DNA of 58,063 nt from Bacillus sp. J37 (GCF_000518865.1 NZ_JAEK01000030.1:1-58063); one strand, 5' to 3'; positions 8,848-17,150 are shown, counted from the first letter of the stretch. Numbers and translations are program-made. Notes: a model not told the origin generated them from the sequence alone.

Positions 8848-9480
8848 TCATTTGTACCTATTAAAATAAATATAAGATGAGATCGTTGATATTAATAGCG
8901 TAAAGATAATAATGACCATTAGACCGATAAATTTATAAAGTCCTGGTAAAAATGAAATTAACATCATACATACCCCTGCAAGAACAAACACCTTTCCACC
9001 TAATTGGTGCGTTTTTGTCCATGTTTTTCCATTTGCCAATGTCCAAGGTGTACGAATTCCCATAAAATAATTATGTTTAATACGTGGCATGTAATTTCCT
9101 AAGATGATAAAGAATAACCCGACTACTATGATGACCACAAGTGAAATATCAAGATCCAAACCTAAGTTATAACCAATCGTCACTATATGAAGTAGAAAAA
9201 AGAATACGATGAACATATTCACAAAAATGTTGTAGCTGCTTGAAAATTTTTTATAGTTCTCTTTTTTAGGATCGACCTTCGGCAACAGGACTAATAAAGA
9301 TAGCATGACAATCATTAAAAATGGTCCAAAGAAAACTGCATATAATTTATTCCAAAACTGATCAGCCTCACCGTTAATATTCCAATGCATCGCCATTTGA
9401 TCAGGCATGTACGGGAGTGCGATCACACTTATAACAAAGCTTAAAGCAATAAAAAGAAAACTGAATCCATACTTTCTCAT
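8848..9480 (-). CDS. sdpI: SdpI-family membrane immunity protein
   Basis: This 210-residue protein has six predicted membrane helices and the SdpI/DUF1648 pattern: N-terminal LPYMPDQMAMHWNINGEAD followed by a helix, and a C-terminal RIKHNYFMGIRTPWTLAN with KTHQLGGK. In B. subtilis SdpI is both the immunity protein for the SdpC cannibalism toxin and a membrane signal receptor that sequesters SdpR. Its start codon overlaps the sdpR stop by four bases (ATGA), so the two are translationally coupled. No sdpABC toxin genes are present in this window, so it may protect against foreign toxins or act in envelope stress. Confidence 0.88.
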   Translation of the reverse strand: MRKYGFSFLFIALSFVISVIALPYMPDQMAMHWNINGEADQFWNKLYAVFFGPFLMIVMLSLLVLLPKVDPKKENYKKFSSSYNIFVNMFIVFFFLLHIVTIGYNLGLDLDISLVVIIVVGLFFIILGNYMPRIKHNYFMGIRTPWTLANGKTWTKTHQLGGKVFVLAGVCMMLISFLPGLYKFIGLMVIIIFTLLISTISSYIYFNRYK

Positions 9481-9752
9481 TTACTTTCCTCCTTATCAAT
9501 AAAATTGAAATACCAGCCCATTAATTCATGAAAAACTGTTGTATTTAAAGAATAATAAATATGCTGGCCTCTTCTTTCATCCTCAATTAATGAAGCATGC
9601 TTTAATATTTTCAGATGATGGGAAACACTGGGCTTTTGCATATTAAAATGAGAAGCGATTTCCCCTGCTGTTAGTTCGTCTTCCTTTAACAATGTGAGAA
9701 TTTGTCTTCTCGTTGGATCGGATAATGCTTTGAAAGCTTCATTAAGAGACAT
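9477..9752 (-). CDS. sdpR: SdpR-like ArsR-family repressor
   Basis: A 91-residue ArsR winged helix with LSDPTRRQILTLLKEDELTAGEIASHF and MQKPSVSHHLKILKHASLI; no metal-binding cysteines are visible. The start at MSLNEAF is preceded by AGAGGTG; an ATG six codons earlier is less well placed. By analogy with B. subtilis it represses its own operon until SdpI captures it at the membrane. Inverted repeats suited to a dimer lie directly upstream. Confidence 0.88.
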   Translation of the reverse strand: MSLNEAFKALSDPTRRQILTLLKEDELTAGEIASHFNMQKPSVSHHLKILKHASLIEDERRGQHIYYSLNTTVFHELMGWYFNFIDKEESK

Positions 9753-9783
9753 TTTGTCACCTCTAATCATGATTTATGACAAC

Positions 9784-9818
9784 GATTAGATAATTAGATA
9801 AGTTTCTAAATATCTAAT
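9784..9818. promoter_or_regulatory. Candidate SdpR operator
   Basis: ATTAGATA occurs twice in tandem (about 9784-9800) and once inverted as TATCTAAT (9811-9818) with a ten-base spacer, about 35-70 bases upstream of sdpR. The arrangement fits an autoregulatory ArsR site. Confidence 0.5.
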
Positions 9819-9968
9819 TCCATTTTATGTTTATTGTTGACTAAAGTCAATGATTTGAAGCAAAAATATCCTACGACCTATAATTTTGCTGTTTGGCAAG
9901 TTAACAAATTATTGATATTTTCACAATAGCTGCAGAAACATTTATACTATAGTTGGAGGTGTGATTGG

Positions 9969-10835
9969 TTGGAGTTAAAACAATTACTATATTTTTTGGA
10001 AGCTGCTAAACATAAAAATTTTACGAAGGCATCAGAGATCCTTCATATTTCACAACCGGCTTTAAGCAAAATGATTAAAAGTCTTGAAGATGAATTGGAT
10101 ATGACATTAATTGTTCGGTCCAATAAAACGAGTGAAATAACAGATGCCGGTTTTATCGTCATGCAATATGCTCAAAAGATCCTATCACAAATTGATGAAA
10201 TGACGACGATTTTAAATGATTTAACAGAATTACAAAGAGGGACCATTAGGGTAGGAATCCCACCGATTATTGGCAGCTTATATTTCCCGAGTGTCATGGC
10301 AGAGTTCCATAAACAGTATCCGAATATCTCCATTAATATTACCGAATATGGCGGTGCAAAGGTTGTGAAATCTGTGGAGGAAGGTGAAATTGAATTAGGA
10401 GTTGCTGTTTTACCTGTTGATGAAGATATGTTTAATATTTATCCGATTGTGGAAGACGAGATGAAATTATTACTACATCATCAGCATCCATTAGCAGATC
10501 GTGACCTTATTCACCTAAAGGAACTGAAGGATGAAGAGTTTATTTTTTACCACGAGGATTTTGCCCTTCATGATATAATGTGGAACAATTTTATTCAAGA
10601 AGGATTTCAGCCCAAAATTTTATTTAAAAGCTCGCAATGGGATTTAATGTCTGAAATGGTTGGGGCCAATTTAGGAGTAACCATTTTGCCTGAATCGATT
10701 TGTAACCGTGTAGAAAATAAGCACGTGAATATCATTGATATTGAACCTTTTACACCATGGAACTTAGCTGTCATAACAAAAAAGGATAAGTATCTCTCAT
10801 TTGCTGCGAAACGGTTAATTGAATTTTTCCTTTAA
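9969..10835 (+). CDS. cidR: CidR-like LysR-family activator
   Basis: The 288-residue LysR protein has a helix-turn-helix at residues 1-60 (LLYFLEAAKHKNFTKASEILHISQPALSKMIKSLED) and a full effector domain (about 90-288). It starts at TTG, seven bases after GGAGGTG. cidA and cidB follow on the same strand 153 bases downstream, the same order as ywbI-ywbH-ywbG in B. subtilis. There CidR activates the holin-like genes in response to acetate/overflow metabolism. Confidence 0.88.
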   Translation: MELKQLLYFLEAAKHKNFTKASEILHISQPALSKMIKSLEDELDMTLIVRSNKTSEITDAGFIVMQYAQKILSQIDEMTTILNDLTELQRGTIRVGIPPIIGSLYFPSVMAEFHKQYPNISINITEYGGAKVVKSVEEGEIELGVAVLPVDEDMFNIYPIVEDEMKLLLHHQHPLADRDLIHLKELKDEEFIFYHEDFALHDIMWNNFIQEGFQPKILFKSSQWDLMSEMVGANLGVTILPESICNRVENKHVNIIDIEPFTPWNLAVITKKDKYLSFAAKRLIEFFL

Positions 10836-10842
10836 CCCCATT

Positions 10843-10871
10843 ATAACTTTTAGTTATAACTTTCATAGTTA
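10843..10871. promoter_or_regulatory. Candidate CidR binding sites
   Basis: Two dyads share arms: ATAAC/GTTAT with a five-base spacer (10843-10857) and ATAAC/GTTAT with a seven-base spacer (10856-10871). They lie in the cidR-cidA gap about 120 bases before cidA, a normal place for a LysR activator. Confidence 0.5.
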
Positions 10872-10987
10872 TTATGTATTTTACGAATGATAAAAAGCGT
10901 AGTACCATGTTCAAATAGACCAGAGTATGAACCGGTCTAAAGAGGGGCTTGGTTTGCTCCTTCCTACACAAGGGAGGGTTATCATAG

Positions 10988-11356
10988 ATGAAAATACTTA
11001 CAATTTTTATACAAATTTTATTTATCTCTTTATTCTTTTTTCTAGGTGCAGGGATAAAGGAAATCATCTCAATTCCTTTGCCTGCTTCAATGATTGGCTT
11101 AGCATGTTTATTACTAGCTTTATTTACAGGTGTCGTAAAGTTGAAATGGATTGAAAAAGGCGGCAATTGGCTATTGGCAGAACTGTTGCTCTTCTTCATT
11201 CCCTCTGCAGTCGGAATTGTCAATTATAATGAAATCATGAGCTGGCAAGGGATTGAATTGGTGCTAATTATCGCTGTTAGCACATTTATTGTAATGGCAG
11301 CAACAGCTTTTACCGCAGACTTTATCCAGAAAAAACAAAGTAGTGCTGCCAAATGA
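10988..11356 (+). CDS. cidA: CidA holin-like protein
   Basis: A 122-residue protein with four membrane helices and the CidA/LrgA motifs ISIPLPASMIGL and LLLFFIPSAVGIVNY. CidA-type proteins oligomerise in the membrane, affect murein hydrolase activity and, in B. subtilis, take part in pyruvate/acetate handling. AAGGGAGGG lies upstream of the ATG. The stop overlaps the cidB start by four bases. Confidence 0.92.
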   Translation: MKILTIFIQILFISLFFFLGAGIKEIISIPLPASMIGLACLLLALFTGVVKLKWIEKGGNWLLAELLLFFIPSAVGIVNYNEIMSWQGIELVLIIAVSTFIVMAATAFTADFIQKKQSSAAK

Positions 11357-12045
11357 AAATTATTCTCTTGACAGTGTTAACGATCATTATTTATAAGCTA
11401 ATAAAGCTAACGAATAAAAAGTGGACGTTAGCTTTTTTACATCCTTTATTACTGTGCCCCATTGTCATCATTTTGTTGATTCATGTGCTCGGTATTTCGG
11501 CTGATACGTATATGGATTCTGCAAAAGTGCTAACAGATTTATTAGGACCGGCAACAGTTGCATTTGCGATTCCGATATATAAGCATTTTCATTTAGTAAA
11601 AAAATATATGGGGACAATTATTGTCAGTATTACAATCGGGACGTTAGTTGCCATATCGTCTACTTTTGTTTTATCGATTGTTTTACACTTAAACTCTACT
11701 TTTTTAATTAGTATTTTACCAAGGTCCATTACCACCCCAATTGCCATTGAAGTGTCGAAGGAAATTGGCGGGACCCCTACTTTAACAACAATCTTTGTGA
11801 TCATTACAGGAATAAGTGGAGGAATTATTGGTCCCTTTACACTGAAATGGCTGGCGATAAAATCACCGATTGCAAAAGGATTATCACTTGGTATGAGTGC
11901 ACATGGTGTCGGTACCTCTAAAGCGATGGAATATGGTGAACAAGAAGCTACTTTTTCCTCCCTGGCGATGATTTTTGCTGCGATTTTAACAATGGGATGG
12001 GGGAGCTTTCTCATTCCATTGTTAATGAATATGGCACATATTTAA
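11353..12045 (+). CDS. cidB: CidB/LrgB-family membrane protein
   Basis: A 230-residue polytopic protein (six or more helices) with the LrgB signatures LLGPATVAFAIPIY, LPRSITTPIAIEVSKEIGG and GLSLGMSAHGVGTSKAMEYGEQE. It is the partner of CidA in programmed-death/pyruvate-transport-like systems and is translationally coupled to cidA. A strong terminator follows 51 bases after the stop. Confidence 0.92.
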   Translation: MKIILLTVLTIIIYKLIKLTNKKWTLAFLHPLLLCPIVIILLIHVLGISADTYMDSAKVLTDLLGPATVAFAIPIYKHFHLVKKYMGTIIVSITIGTLVAISSTFVLSIVLHLNSTFLISILPRSITTPIAIEVSKEIGGTPTLTTIFVIITGISGGIIGPFTLKWLAIKSPIAKGLSLGMSAHGVGTSKAMEYGEQEATFSSLAMIFAAILTMGWGSFLIPLLMNMAHI

Positions 12046-12095
12046 CCTAAAAAACTGCCAAACTTGTGCTGAAAATATAAGAATAGATCTAACAA

Positions 12096-12126
12096 AAACC
12101 GCATGAATGACCCTTTCATGCGGTTT
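12096..12126 (+). terminator. Terminator after cidB
   Basis: Perfect 12-base arms AAACCGCATGAA / TTCATGCGGTTT with a seven-base loop; the T content continues on the plus strand (TTTACATTTTC). Confidence 0.75.
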
Positions 12127-12159
12127 ACATTTTCTTGCCTTTCCTACATAAAGCTTCAA

Positions 12160-12639
12160 TTATATTAACTTTTTTATATACCAAGCATCACAGGCATTAT
12201 GATCTGATCCATCTAATGCTTTATCAAGCTGTTGGAAACCAAATTTGAGGTAAAGATGATTTGCTGTTTGGAGCTTCTTCAATGTTTCTAAATAACAGTA
12301 TGTATAGTGTTGCTTGGCGAAATCGAGTGCTACTTTCATCAACTTCTTCGATAGTCCAACACCTTGAGCTTCAGGTGATATATATAATTTTTGCAACTCG
12401 CAAATCCCGTTCCTCTGTCCAAATGGTGCAATACCTACACCGCCTACTACTTCATCCTGATCATTCACAGCAACCCAATATTTCGCATTTGATTGTTCCA
12501 TGTAAAATTGTGTTAGTCTACTTAATTGGGGGTCAAAATAGGCTGTCCCTGGAATGTTTAAGTGATATGATTCTAATGAGTTTTTAATAATTTGCTCTAT
12601 TTTTTGATTGTCCTTTTCTTCCATTTCACGAATCCGCAT
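12160..12639 (-). CDS. GNAT N-acetyltransferase
   Basis: A 159-residue single GNAT domain. The acetyl-CoA pyrophosphate loop reads SPEAQGVGLSKKLM, preceded by beta-strand KLYI and followed by CYLETLKKLQTANHLYLKFGFQ, the usual motif B. A ribosome site GGGTGG precedes the ATG. No operon partner; the acceptor substrate is unknown. Confidence 0.85.
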   Translation of the reverse strand: MRIREMEEKDNQKIEQIIKNSLESYHLNIPGTAYFDPQLSRLTQFYMEQSNAKYWVAVNDQDEVVGGVGIAPFGQRNGICELQKLYISPEAQGVGLSKKLMKVALDFAKQHYTYCYLETLKKLQTANHLYLKFGFQQLDKALDGSDHNACDAWYIKKLI

Positions 12640-12894
12640 TGCTCTTCCACCCTATCTTCATTATGAATATATTCTACTATTTTTTTCTTCTTTTAAGGAA
12701 CCTAGTTTAAGCCATATTGTCATATATCTACTTTAAAGTCCAATATGCACAATCAACTCCTGTTCCTGGATCATGAATCACAATCCTTACAAGTGAATGA
12801 TTCTTGTTTCCGTATAACACCATTTATTGTATAATAATTACAAATTTGGATGTAATTATTAAAATATATTTATTAGTTAAGGTGGGATACCCTC

Positions 12895-13071
12895 ATGAGT
12901 ACAGCTCTTAATCTAATCGGCAGCATACTATTCGTTATGATAGGGTTTTTTTCTTATCTACGGTCATTAAAAATCTCCAATAAAGATTGGAGAGAATTAG
13001 CAATGATTTCTTCTTTGATTTTCATTGTTTTTGGGTTATCTACTTATATCTATTTAACGATCTCACACTGA
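12895..13071 (+). CDS. Small two-helix membrane protein
   Basis: This 58-codon gene starts MSTALNLIGSILFVMIG and ends STYIYLTISH, with two hydrophobic helices separated by LKISNKDWREL. AAGGTGGG stands eight bases before the ATG. I do not recognise the family. Confidence 0.6.
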   Translation: MSTALNLIGSILFVMIGFFSYLRSLKISNKDWRELAMISSLIFIVFGLSTYIYLTISH

Positions 13072-13129
13072 GATTTAGAGATTAAATCTTATAAGTTTCT
13101 CCCGGCAGTATTATACTCTCTGAAAGCAT

Positions 13130-13154
13130 AAAAAAGACGCTACTGATTAGCGCC
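13130..13154 (-). terminator. Terminator after the sortase gene
   Basis: Seven-base stem GGCGCTA / TAGCGTC (one G-T pair, minus-strand reading) followed by six T. It lies 13 bases beyond the sortase stop. Confidence 0.75.
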
Positions 13155-13166
13155 TTATTTACAGTG

Positions 13167-13796
13167 TTATTCGGTTACCATTTCTCCCTGAATGATATAC
13201 CGATCCGGGGCAGAACCAATAAAGTCAAACGGATAGCAGGTCGTAAGTGTCAAAGTCGGTTTATTTTTTTTCACAATAACAGTTCGGTCATTTTCATCTG
13301 TAATCCAGATTTTTTCAATCTCATAATCGAAGGATTCACCTTCATATTCAACTGTCATGATATCTCCCTTTTCAAGCTCACCCAATTCTGTAAATACTGT
13401 ATCCCGATGTCCGCTTAAAACAGTATGACCTCCGATATCATTTGGGATTGTTGTCCATTCACTTACATACATCCCGACACCTTTATCAAGTGTTGATTCA
13501 TCTGTATTCCAAAAAACATCAAAACTTGAATGTATCTTTGGAATTTGTAAACTCGCTACATTTTTCCCATTCTCTATAGAATAGTTTAATGTTGATACAT
13601 CTTCTATCGTTTTTTCATTCATTTTTTCAAGCGCCTTTTTAGGCTGTAACTCGGTATTTTTTATTGTAATGGCTTGAGTCTCATTAATGGCTTTTACAGA
13701 TTTTTTACTGTCATTCCATTGATATAAATTCCATGCAGAATAAGAGATTCCACCAATAACGAATACAGCTGCAATAAATCCAATGATTCGGGACAT
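13167..13796 (-). CDS. Class D sortase
   Basis: The 209-residue protein has one N-terminal membrane helix (about 4-22) and a sortase beta-barrel. Catalytic residues are visible: histidine in LSGHRDTVF, cysteine in LTLTTCYPF, and the arginine in SAPDRYII. The TTCYPF context and short barrel fit class D (B. subtilis YhcS-like), which prefers LPxTA rather than LPxTG. The gene directly upstream encodes a surface protein ending in LPKTAG, its obvious substrate. GGAGGGT precedes the ATG. A hairpin lies between the two genes. Confidence 0.92.
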   Translation of the reverse strand: MSRIIGFIAAVFVIGGISYSAWNLYQWNDSKKSVKAINETQAITIKNTELQPKKALEKMNEKTIEDVSTLNYSIENGKNVASLQIPKIHSSFDVFWNTDESTLDKGVGMYVSEWTTIPNDIGGHTVLSGHRDTVFTELGELEKGDIMTVEYEGESFDYEIEKIWITDENDRTVIVKKNKPTLTLTTCYPFDFIGSAPDRYIIQGEMVTE

Positions 13797-13822
13797 TGTT
13801 ACCCTCCCAACCTAAAAATCTT

Positions 13823-13847
13823 AAAGAGGACGAAAGTCGCCCTCTTT
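13823..13847 (-). promoter_or_regulatory. Intercistronic hairpin between surface-protein and sortase genes
   Basis: Arms AAAGAGG and CCTCTTT plus an inner CGA/TCG pair form a stem with a three-base loop and one mismatch, immediately after the surface-protein stop. No long T tract follows in the minus-strand reading, so it may be a leaky terminator or mRNA processing site that lowers sortase expression relative to its abundant substrate. Confidence 0.5.
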
Positions 13848-13849
13848 TC

Positions 13850-15532
13850 TTATTGTTGAAATAATCTCTTTCTCACTGCAAGTAAGGCTGCACCAAATGC
13901 TGCGATTGCCCCTCCCATTAATACACCAACAGGGTTGGTTCCAGCTGTTTTCGGCAGTTTACCACCTTGTTCACTATCTGAATTTTTATTTCCAGCCGGT
14001 GTTACTTTAAGATCGCTATCATTATTATCCTTAGCTTTTCCACTATTATTACTGTTGTTATTTGATGAATTGTTACCGTTATCAGAGTTAGTTGGAGCTG
14101 GCTTATTTACAACAGGTGTTGTACCACCATCATTGTCTGAACCATTATCTGGGTCACCTGAATCGTTGCCTGATCCATTATCTGATCCATCGTCCGAGTC
14201 ATCATCATTACCTTCATATTTCACTAATTCAATTGGTGTTGTAAATGATTCAACTGCTTCATTTCCGCTAAATAAGGTAATTTTCACTTTTAAATTTTTA
14301 ATATCTTCAAAGCTTAAATTGCTTTCCCCAATGGCAGAGAAGAAGCCTTGATAGCCACCAGCTGCTTCTATTGCACCAATATCAACAAAAGCGGTATTTC
14401 CATTCCAATCAAGGTTTAAACGGCTTGATCCAAGTCCCAAACTTCCGCCACCTAAGAAATCATCAAGCGCGTCAGGAATTGCACCTTCTTGATAGCTATC
14501 AGGTTCATGAATGGTTACACCGTTTGGTACGATAAACTCAATTTTAACGTTATCAATGCTATCAATTTGTAAATTTTGGACTTTAAAGCCAAATTGCATA
14601 CCAAATTGATTATCTGCTAAACCTGGAAAATCAGTCACTGCCTGTGCCTTTCCTTCAAAGAATGTTGCTTCACTCATTGTGCTGAATGATAGATTGCTTG
14701 TTCCGGAAATTTGTCCAACTGGTGAGTAACTTCCATCAATCACATATGCATTTAAGGTTTGAAGTAAATTAGCTCCAGCTGTTTTTCCGATAACAGGGAT
14801 GTTAATGGAAACATTTTTTGTTTCCCCTGCTTTCACTTCGCCAAATGGAATCGCTAATTCTGTTTCTTCACCTGATAAAAGATAAATATCCTGAGGAGTT
14901 TCATCCGTATCAAGCACCATAATATCATCCGGAATATCTACACCTGTATAAAAGTTCGCTATTGCTTGTTCAGAATCATTTGTAATAGTCGCATTAATTG
15001 TTAACGTATAGTAGCCTTTTTCTTTATCAAACTCAGAAACTTGTCCATTTACTGAGCCTTCCATTTGTGCAACGATTTCTTCAGACGTTAATTCAGGTAA
15101 CTGTTCTTCTTCATCCTCTTCTACTACTTCTTCTTCACCTGCTGCTGGATCCTCTTCTACCACTTCTTCTTCATCTGCTGCTGGATCTTCCTCTACTACT
15201 TCTTCTTCACCTGCTGCTGGATCTTCCTCTACTACTTCTTCTTCACCTGCTGCTGGATCTTCTACCACTTCTTCTTCACTTGCTGCTGGATTCTCTTCTG
15301 TTGGGGTTTCGCTCGGTTCGCTTGATGTTGGCTTGTCGGCTACAGCTTCTGAATTACCAGTATCATCTGCTGGAACAACGACATTTGCAGCGTCTGTCGC
15401 AGTTTCTTCACTTGCTGTATCTACAACAGCTTGTTGCTTAACACTTTCACTACCTTCTTCAGCTGCTACTGAGATTCCTGGAGTAATTGCTACTGCTAAA
15501 CCTAATGTGACAATTGATGCTTTTCTTAACAA
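13850..15532 (-). CDS. LPKTAG-anchored surface protein with acidic repeats
   Basis: This protein is about 560 residues. It has a signal peptide (MLRKASIVTLGLAVAITPG), a Ser/Thr/Glu-rich segment, about five 12-residue acidic repeats of the type EEEVVEEDPAAG (about residues 90-145), a central domain of about 280 residues with the look of a beta-rich cell-surface fold, an Asp/Asn/Ser/Gly linker (about 430-500), and a C-terminal sorting signal LPKTAG, a hydrophobic helix and a positive tail RKRLFQQ. The TTG start at 15532 is preferred because GGGAG stands seven bases before it; the GTG at 15541 overlaps that site. The LPxTA motif matches the class D sortase encoded next. No adhesin domain is recognised. 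Confidence 0.85.
   Translation of the reverse strand: MLRKASIVTLGLAVAITPGISVAAEEGSESVKQQAVVDTASEETATDAANVVVPADDTGNSEAVADKPTSSEPSETPTEENPAASEEEVVEDPAAGEEEVVEEDPAAGEEEVVEEDPAADEEEVVEEDPAAGEEEVVEEDEEEQLPELTSEEIVAQMEGSVNGQVSEFDKEKGYYTLTINATITNDSEQAIANFYTGVDIPDDIMVLDTDETPQDIYLLSGEETELAIPFGEVKAGETKNVSINIPVIGKTAGANLLQTLNAYVIDGSYSPVGQISGTSNLSFSTMSEATFFEGKAQAVTDFPGLADNQFGMQFGFKVQNLQIDSIDNVKIEFIVPNGVTIHEPDSYQEGAIPDALDDFLGGGSLGLGSSRLNLDWNGNTAFVDIGAIEAAGGYQGFFSAIGESNLSFEDIKNLKVKITLFSGNEAVESFTTPIELVKYEGNDDDSDDGSDNGSGNDSGDPDNGSDNDGGTTPVVNKPAPTNSDNGNNSSNNNSNNSGKAKDNNDSDLKVTPAGNKNSDSEQGGKLPKTAGTNPVGVLMGGAIAAFGAALLAVRKRLFQQ
15106..15299 (-). repeat. Tandem 36-bp acidic coding repeats
   Basis: About five in-frame 36-bp units encode EEEVVEEDPAA(G/D). 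Small differences between units (missing E residues, D for G) indicate recombination or slippage. They probably form a charged stalk within the surface protein. Confidence 0.8.
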
Positions 15533-16146
15533 AAAATCCACTCCCTTTTGACTATGTGTTTTTGTACCATTTCTTGTTTTTCATACTATTTATTCAATAA
15601 GTAATAATATTTATCTATCATCTTACTTCAAAATATTAGTATAAAAACCTGAATATGGTAGTTTAAGATATCCAAAAAACATCATAAGCCATTCACAATA
15701 TGTATATCAATTGGCTCAAAGGAAAATGGCTATTTGGTCACATGTTGCAAAACTATCTTTTCTACAATATTTTACAATTTCAAACAAAAGGAAAACATTG
15801 TCATTTCAAGGTTAACTAAATAATTAAAGATCTAGAATATTTATTTCACTATAGTAAAAACAGGTATTATAACCTAACTACCTCTAAACCTTTTTACTTA
15901 ATGTTAAAAATTGCGGGTAAAAGGAGTTATTTTTTCATTATTATGCATCCTTAAAAATACCTAATAAGGCGTGGTGTCTAGATGAATAATACTTTTCATA
16001 CATCTATAAAAGAAACTACTTTGTTCCTATTTTCAAATTCCCTCTTAATGAGACTTTTTTCCTTCCCGATCTATATTTTTTGGGTAAGAGCTTTTATTTT
16101 CTACAAATATATTCAACTAGTTTTTAAAATGACAGCTATCTTTTCA
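15533..16146. other. AT-rich intergenic stretch
   Basis: The region between the surface-protein gene and the XRE operator shows no convincing gene. An open frame at 15982-16272 has a hydrophobic translation but no ribosome site and runs across the XRE start, so it is not called. The stretch presumably carries the promoter of the surface-protein operon. Confidence 0.5.
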
Positions 16147-16172
16147 ATTTTGACAAATATACTTGTCAAAAT
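16147..16172. promoter_or_regulatory. Palindromic operator before XRE gene 1
   Basis: A perfect ten-base inverted repeat, ATTTTGACAA / TTGTCAAAAT, has a six-base spacer. The left arm contains TTGACA, a possible -35 box, so a bound repressor would block the promoter. It lies 57 bases ahead of the XRE regulator start, fitting autoregulation. Confidence 0.6.
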
Positions 16173-16228
16173 TACCATTATCTTATACAATTTTATTAAC
16201 AAATCAAAGGAATTGAAGGTGATGTGGT

Positions 16229-16432
16229 TTGAAGAGCCGCTTAAAGGAGCTTCGAGCGCGCGAGGGCTATAACCAAACCCAGCTTGCGAAGCTTGCAAAG
16301 ATTTCGAGACAAACAATAAGCTTAATTGAGCGCGAAGAATATATGCCTTCACTACTTATTGCTGTTCGGATTGCACGTATATTTAATGAACCTGTTGAAA
16401 ATGTATTCCATTTTAAGGAGGAGGAATTATAA
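16229..16432 (+). CDS. XRE-family (Cro/CI) small regulator
   Basis: A 67-residue protein that is almost only a helix-turn-helix: LRAREGYNQTQLAKLAKISRQTISLIEREEYMPSLLIAVRIARIF. It starts at TTG, six bases after AAGGTG. Its TAA is directly followed by the ATG of the membrane-protein gene, so the two form one translational unit. This minimal repressor plus membrane protein layout is common in Firmicutes. Confidence 0.9.
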   Translation: MKSRLKELRAREGYNQTQLAKLAKISRQTISLIEREEYMPSLLIAVRIARIFNEPVENVFHFKEEEL

Positions 16433-17104
16433 ATGAAACTAATTATGCAGCTTATTATTGGTGGGTTTGTTGGTTTTTCTATCGTATATGCACTCATGAA
16501 CTTTTCTGAGGTTCGTTTTTCTGGCGAGATAACGGTCATTAGCTTAATAATATTCTCACTCATCTTAATAGCTATGAGTATTTTTCGGTATAAAAAGATT
16601 AAATCGTTTAACTTGCAAAACTTTAGCGGTGATAAAGAAGATGAAATTGAAGATAAAAAATACAAAATGTTTGCCGATTATTCTTTATTTGCAAATATTG
16701 GTTTCGTGCTTTCCATTCTCGCACTTAGCTTAAGTTTTATCACAACACAAAGTATTATCCTGACGGTTACATCAATCTTCTTAATCGTCATTACCTATTT
16801 CCTGATTCAATACATGATGCATTTAATGAAATATGTATATCCAGAGCGTAAATTCCCTAATACTTCTGAAGCTAAAAATGCCCAAAATATTCTCAATTAT
16901 GCAGATGATGGTGAAAAACATGTTATCTTAGATGGGTTGTATAAATCGCATAGCCTATTAAATTTTTCCCTAATCGCTGCTATTACACTATCGACTATCT
17001 ACTCCCTTACCAGGGAAGATCCGCAGACCTTTTCCATTATTCTTATGACGATGGTGCTACTGGTTGTTAACAGTAAATATCTGTTTGTTATTCGCAACAA
17101 ATAA
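16433..17104 (+). CDS. DUF3169-like membrane protein
   Basis: The 223-residue protein has six hydrophobic helices in pairs (about 4-24, 31-49, 85-105, 110-130, 176-194, 200-218) with a charged loop after helix 2 (SGDKEDEIEDKKYKMFADYS). Length, topology and the preceding XRE gene match DUF3169 proteins, whose function is not established. GGAGGAGG lies inside the end of the XRE gene. Confidence 0.75.
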   Translation: MKLIMQLIIGGFVGFSIVYALMNFSEVRFSGEITVISLIIFSLILIAMSIFRYKKIKSFNLQNFSGDKEDEIEDKKYKMFADYSLFANIGFVLSILALSLSFITTQSIILTVTSIFLIVITYFLIQYMMHLMKYVYPERKFPNTSEAKNAQNILNYADDGEKHVILDGLYKSHSLLNFSLIAAITLSTIYSLTREDPQTFSIILMTMVLLVVNSKYLFVIRNK

Positions 17105-17116
17105 ATAAGCATAATG

Positions 17117-17150
17117 AATAAGAGGGTAGCTGATGAAATTCCCTCTTATT
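17117..17150 (+). terminator. Terminator after the DUF3169-like gene
   Basis: Ten-base arms AATAAGAGGG / CCCTCTTATT followed by TTTTC, 12 bases after the stop. The remaining bases to 17410 hold no gene, only the hprK-like leader with GAAAGGAGAT. Confidence 0.75.

Noticed and set aside
11589-12014. 141-codon frame antisense to cidB
   Set aside because: Shadow frame inside a clearly conserved cidB gene.
15106-15299. Regular repeats resembling a CRISPR array
   Set aside because: Units are contiguous 36-bp in-frame coding repeats without variable spacers.
14998-15441. 147-codon leucine-rich frame on the plus strand
   Set aside because: It is the antisense of the acidic repeats of the surface protein; composition is explained by the repeats.
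15982-16272. 96-codon hydrophobic frame before the XRE gene
   Set aside because: It runs through the palindromic operator and the XRE start, and has no convincing ribosome site.
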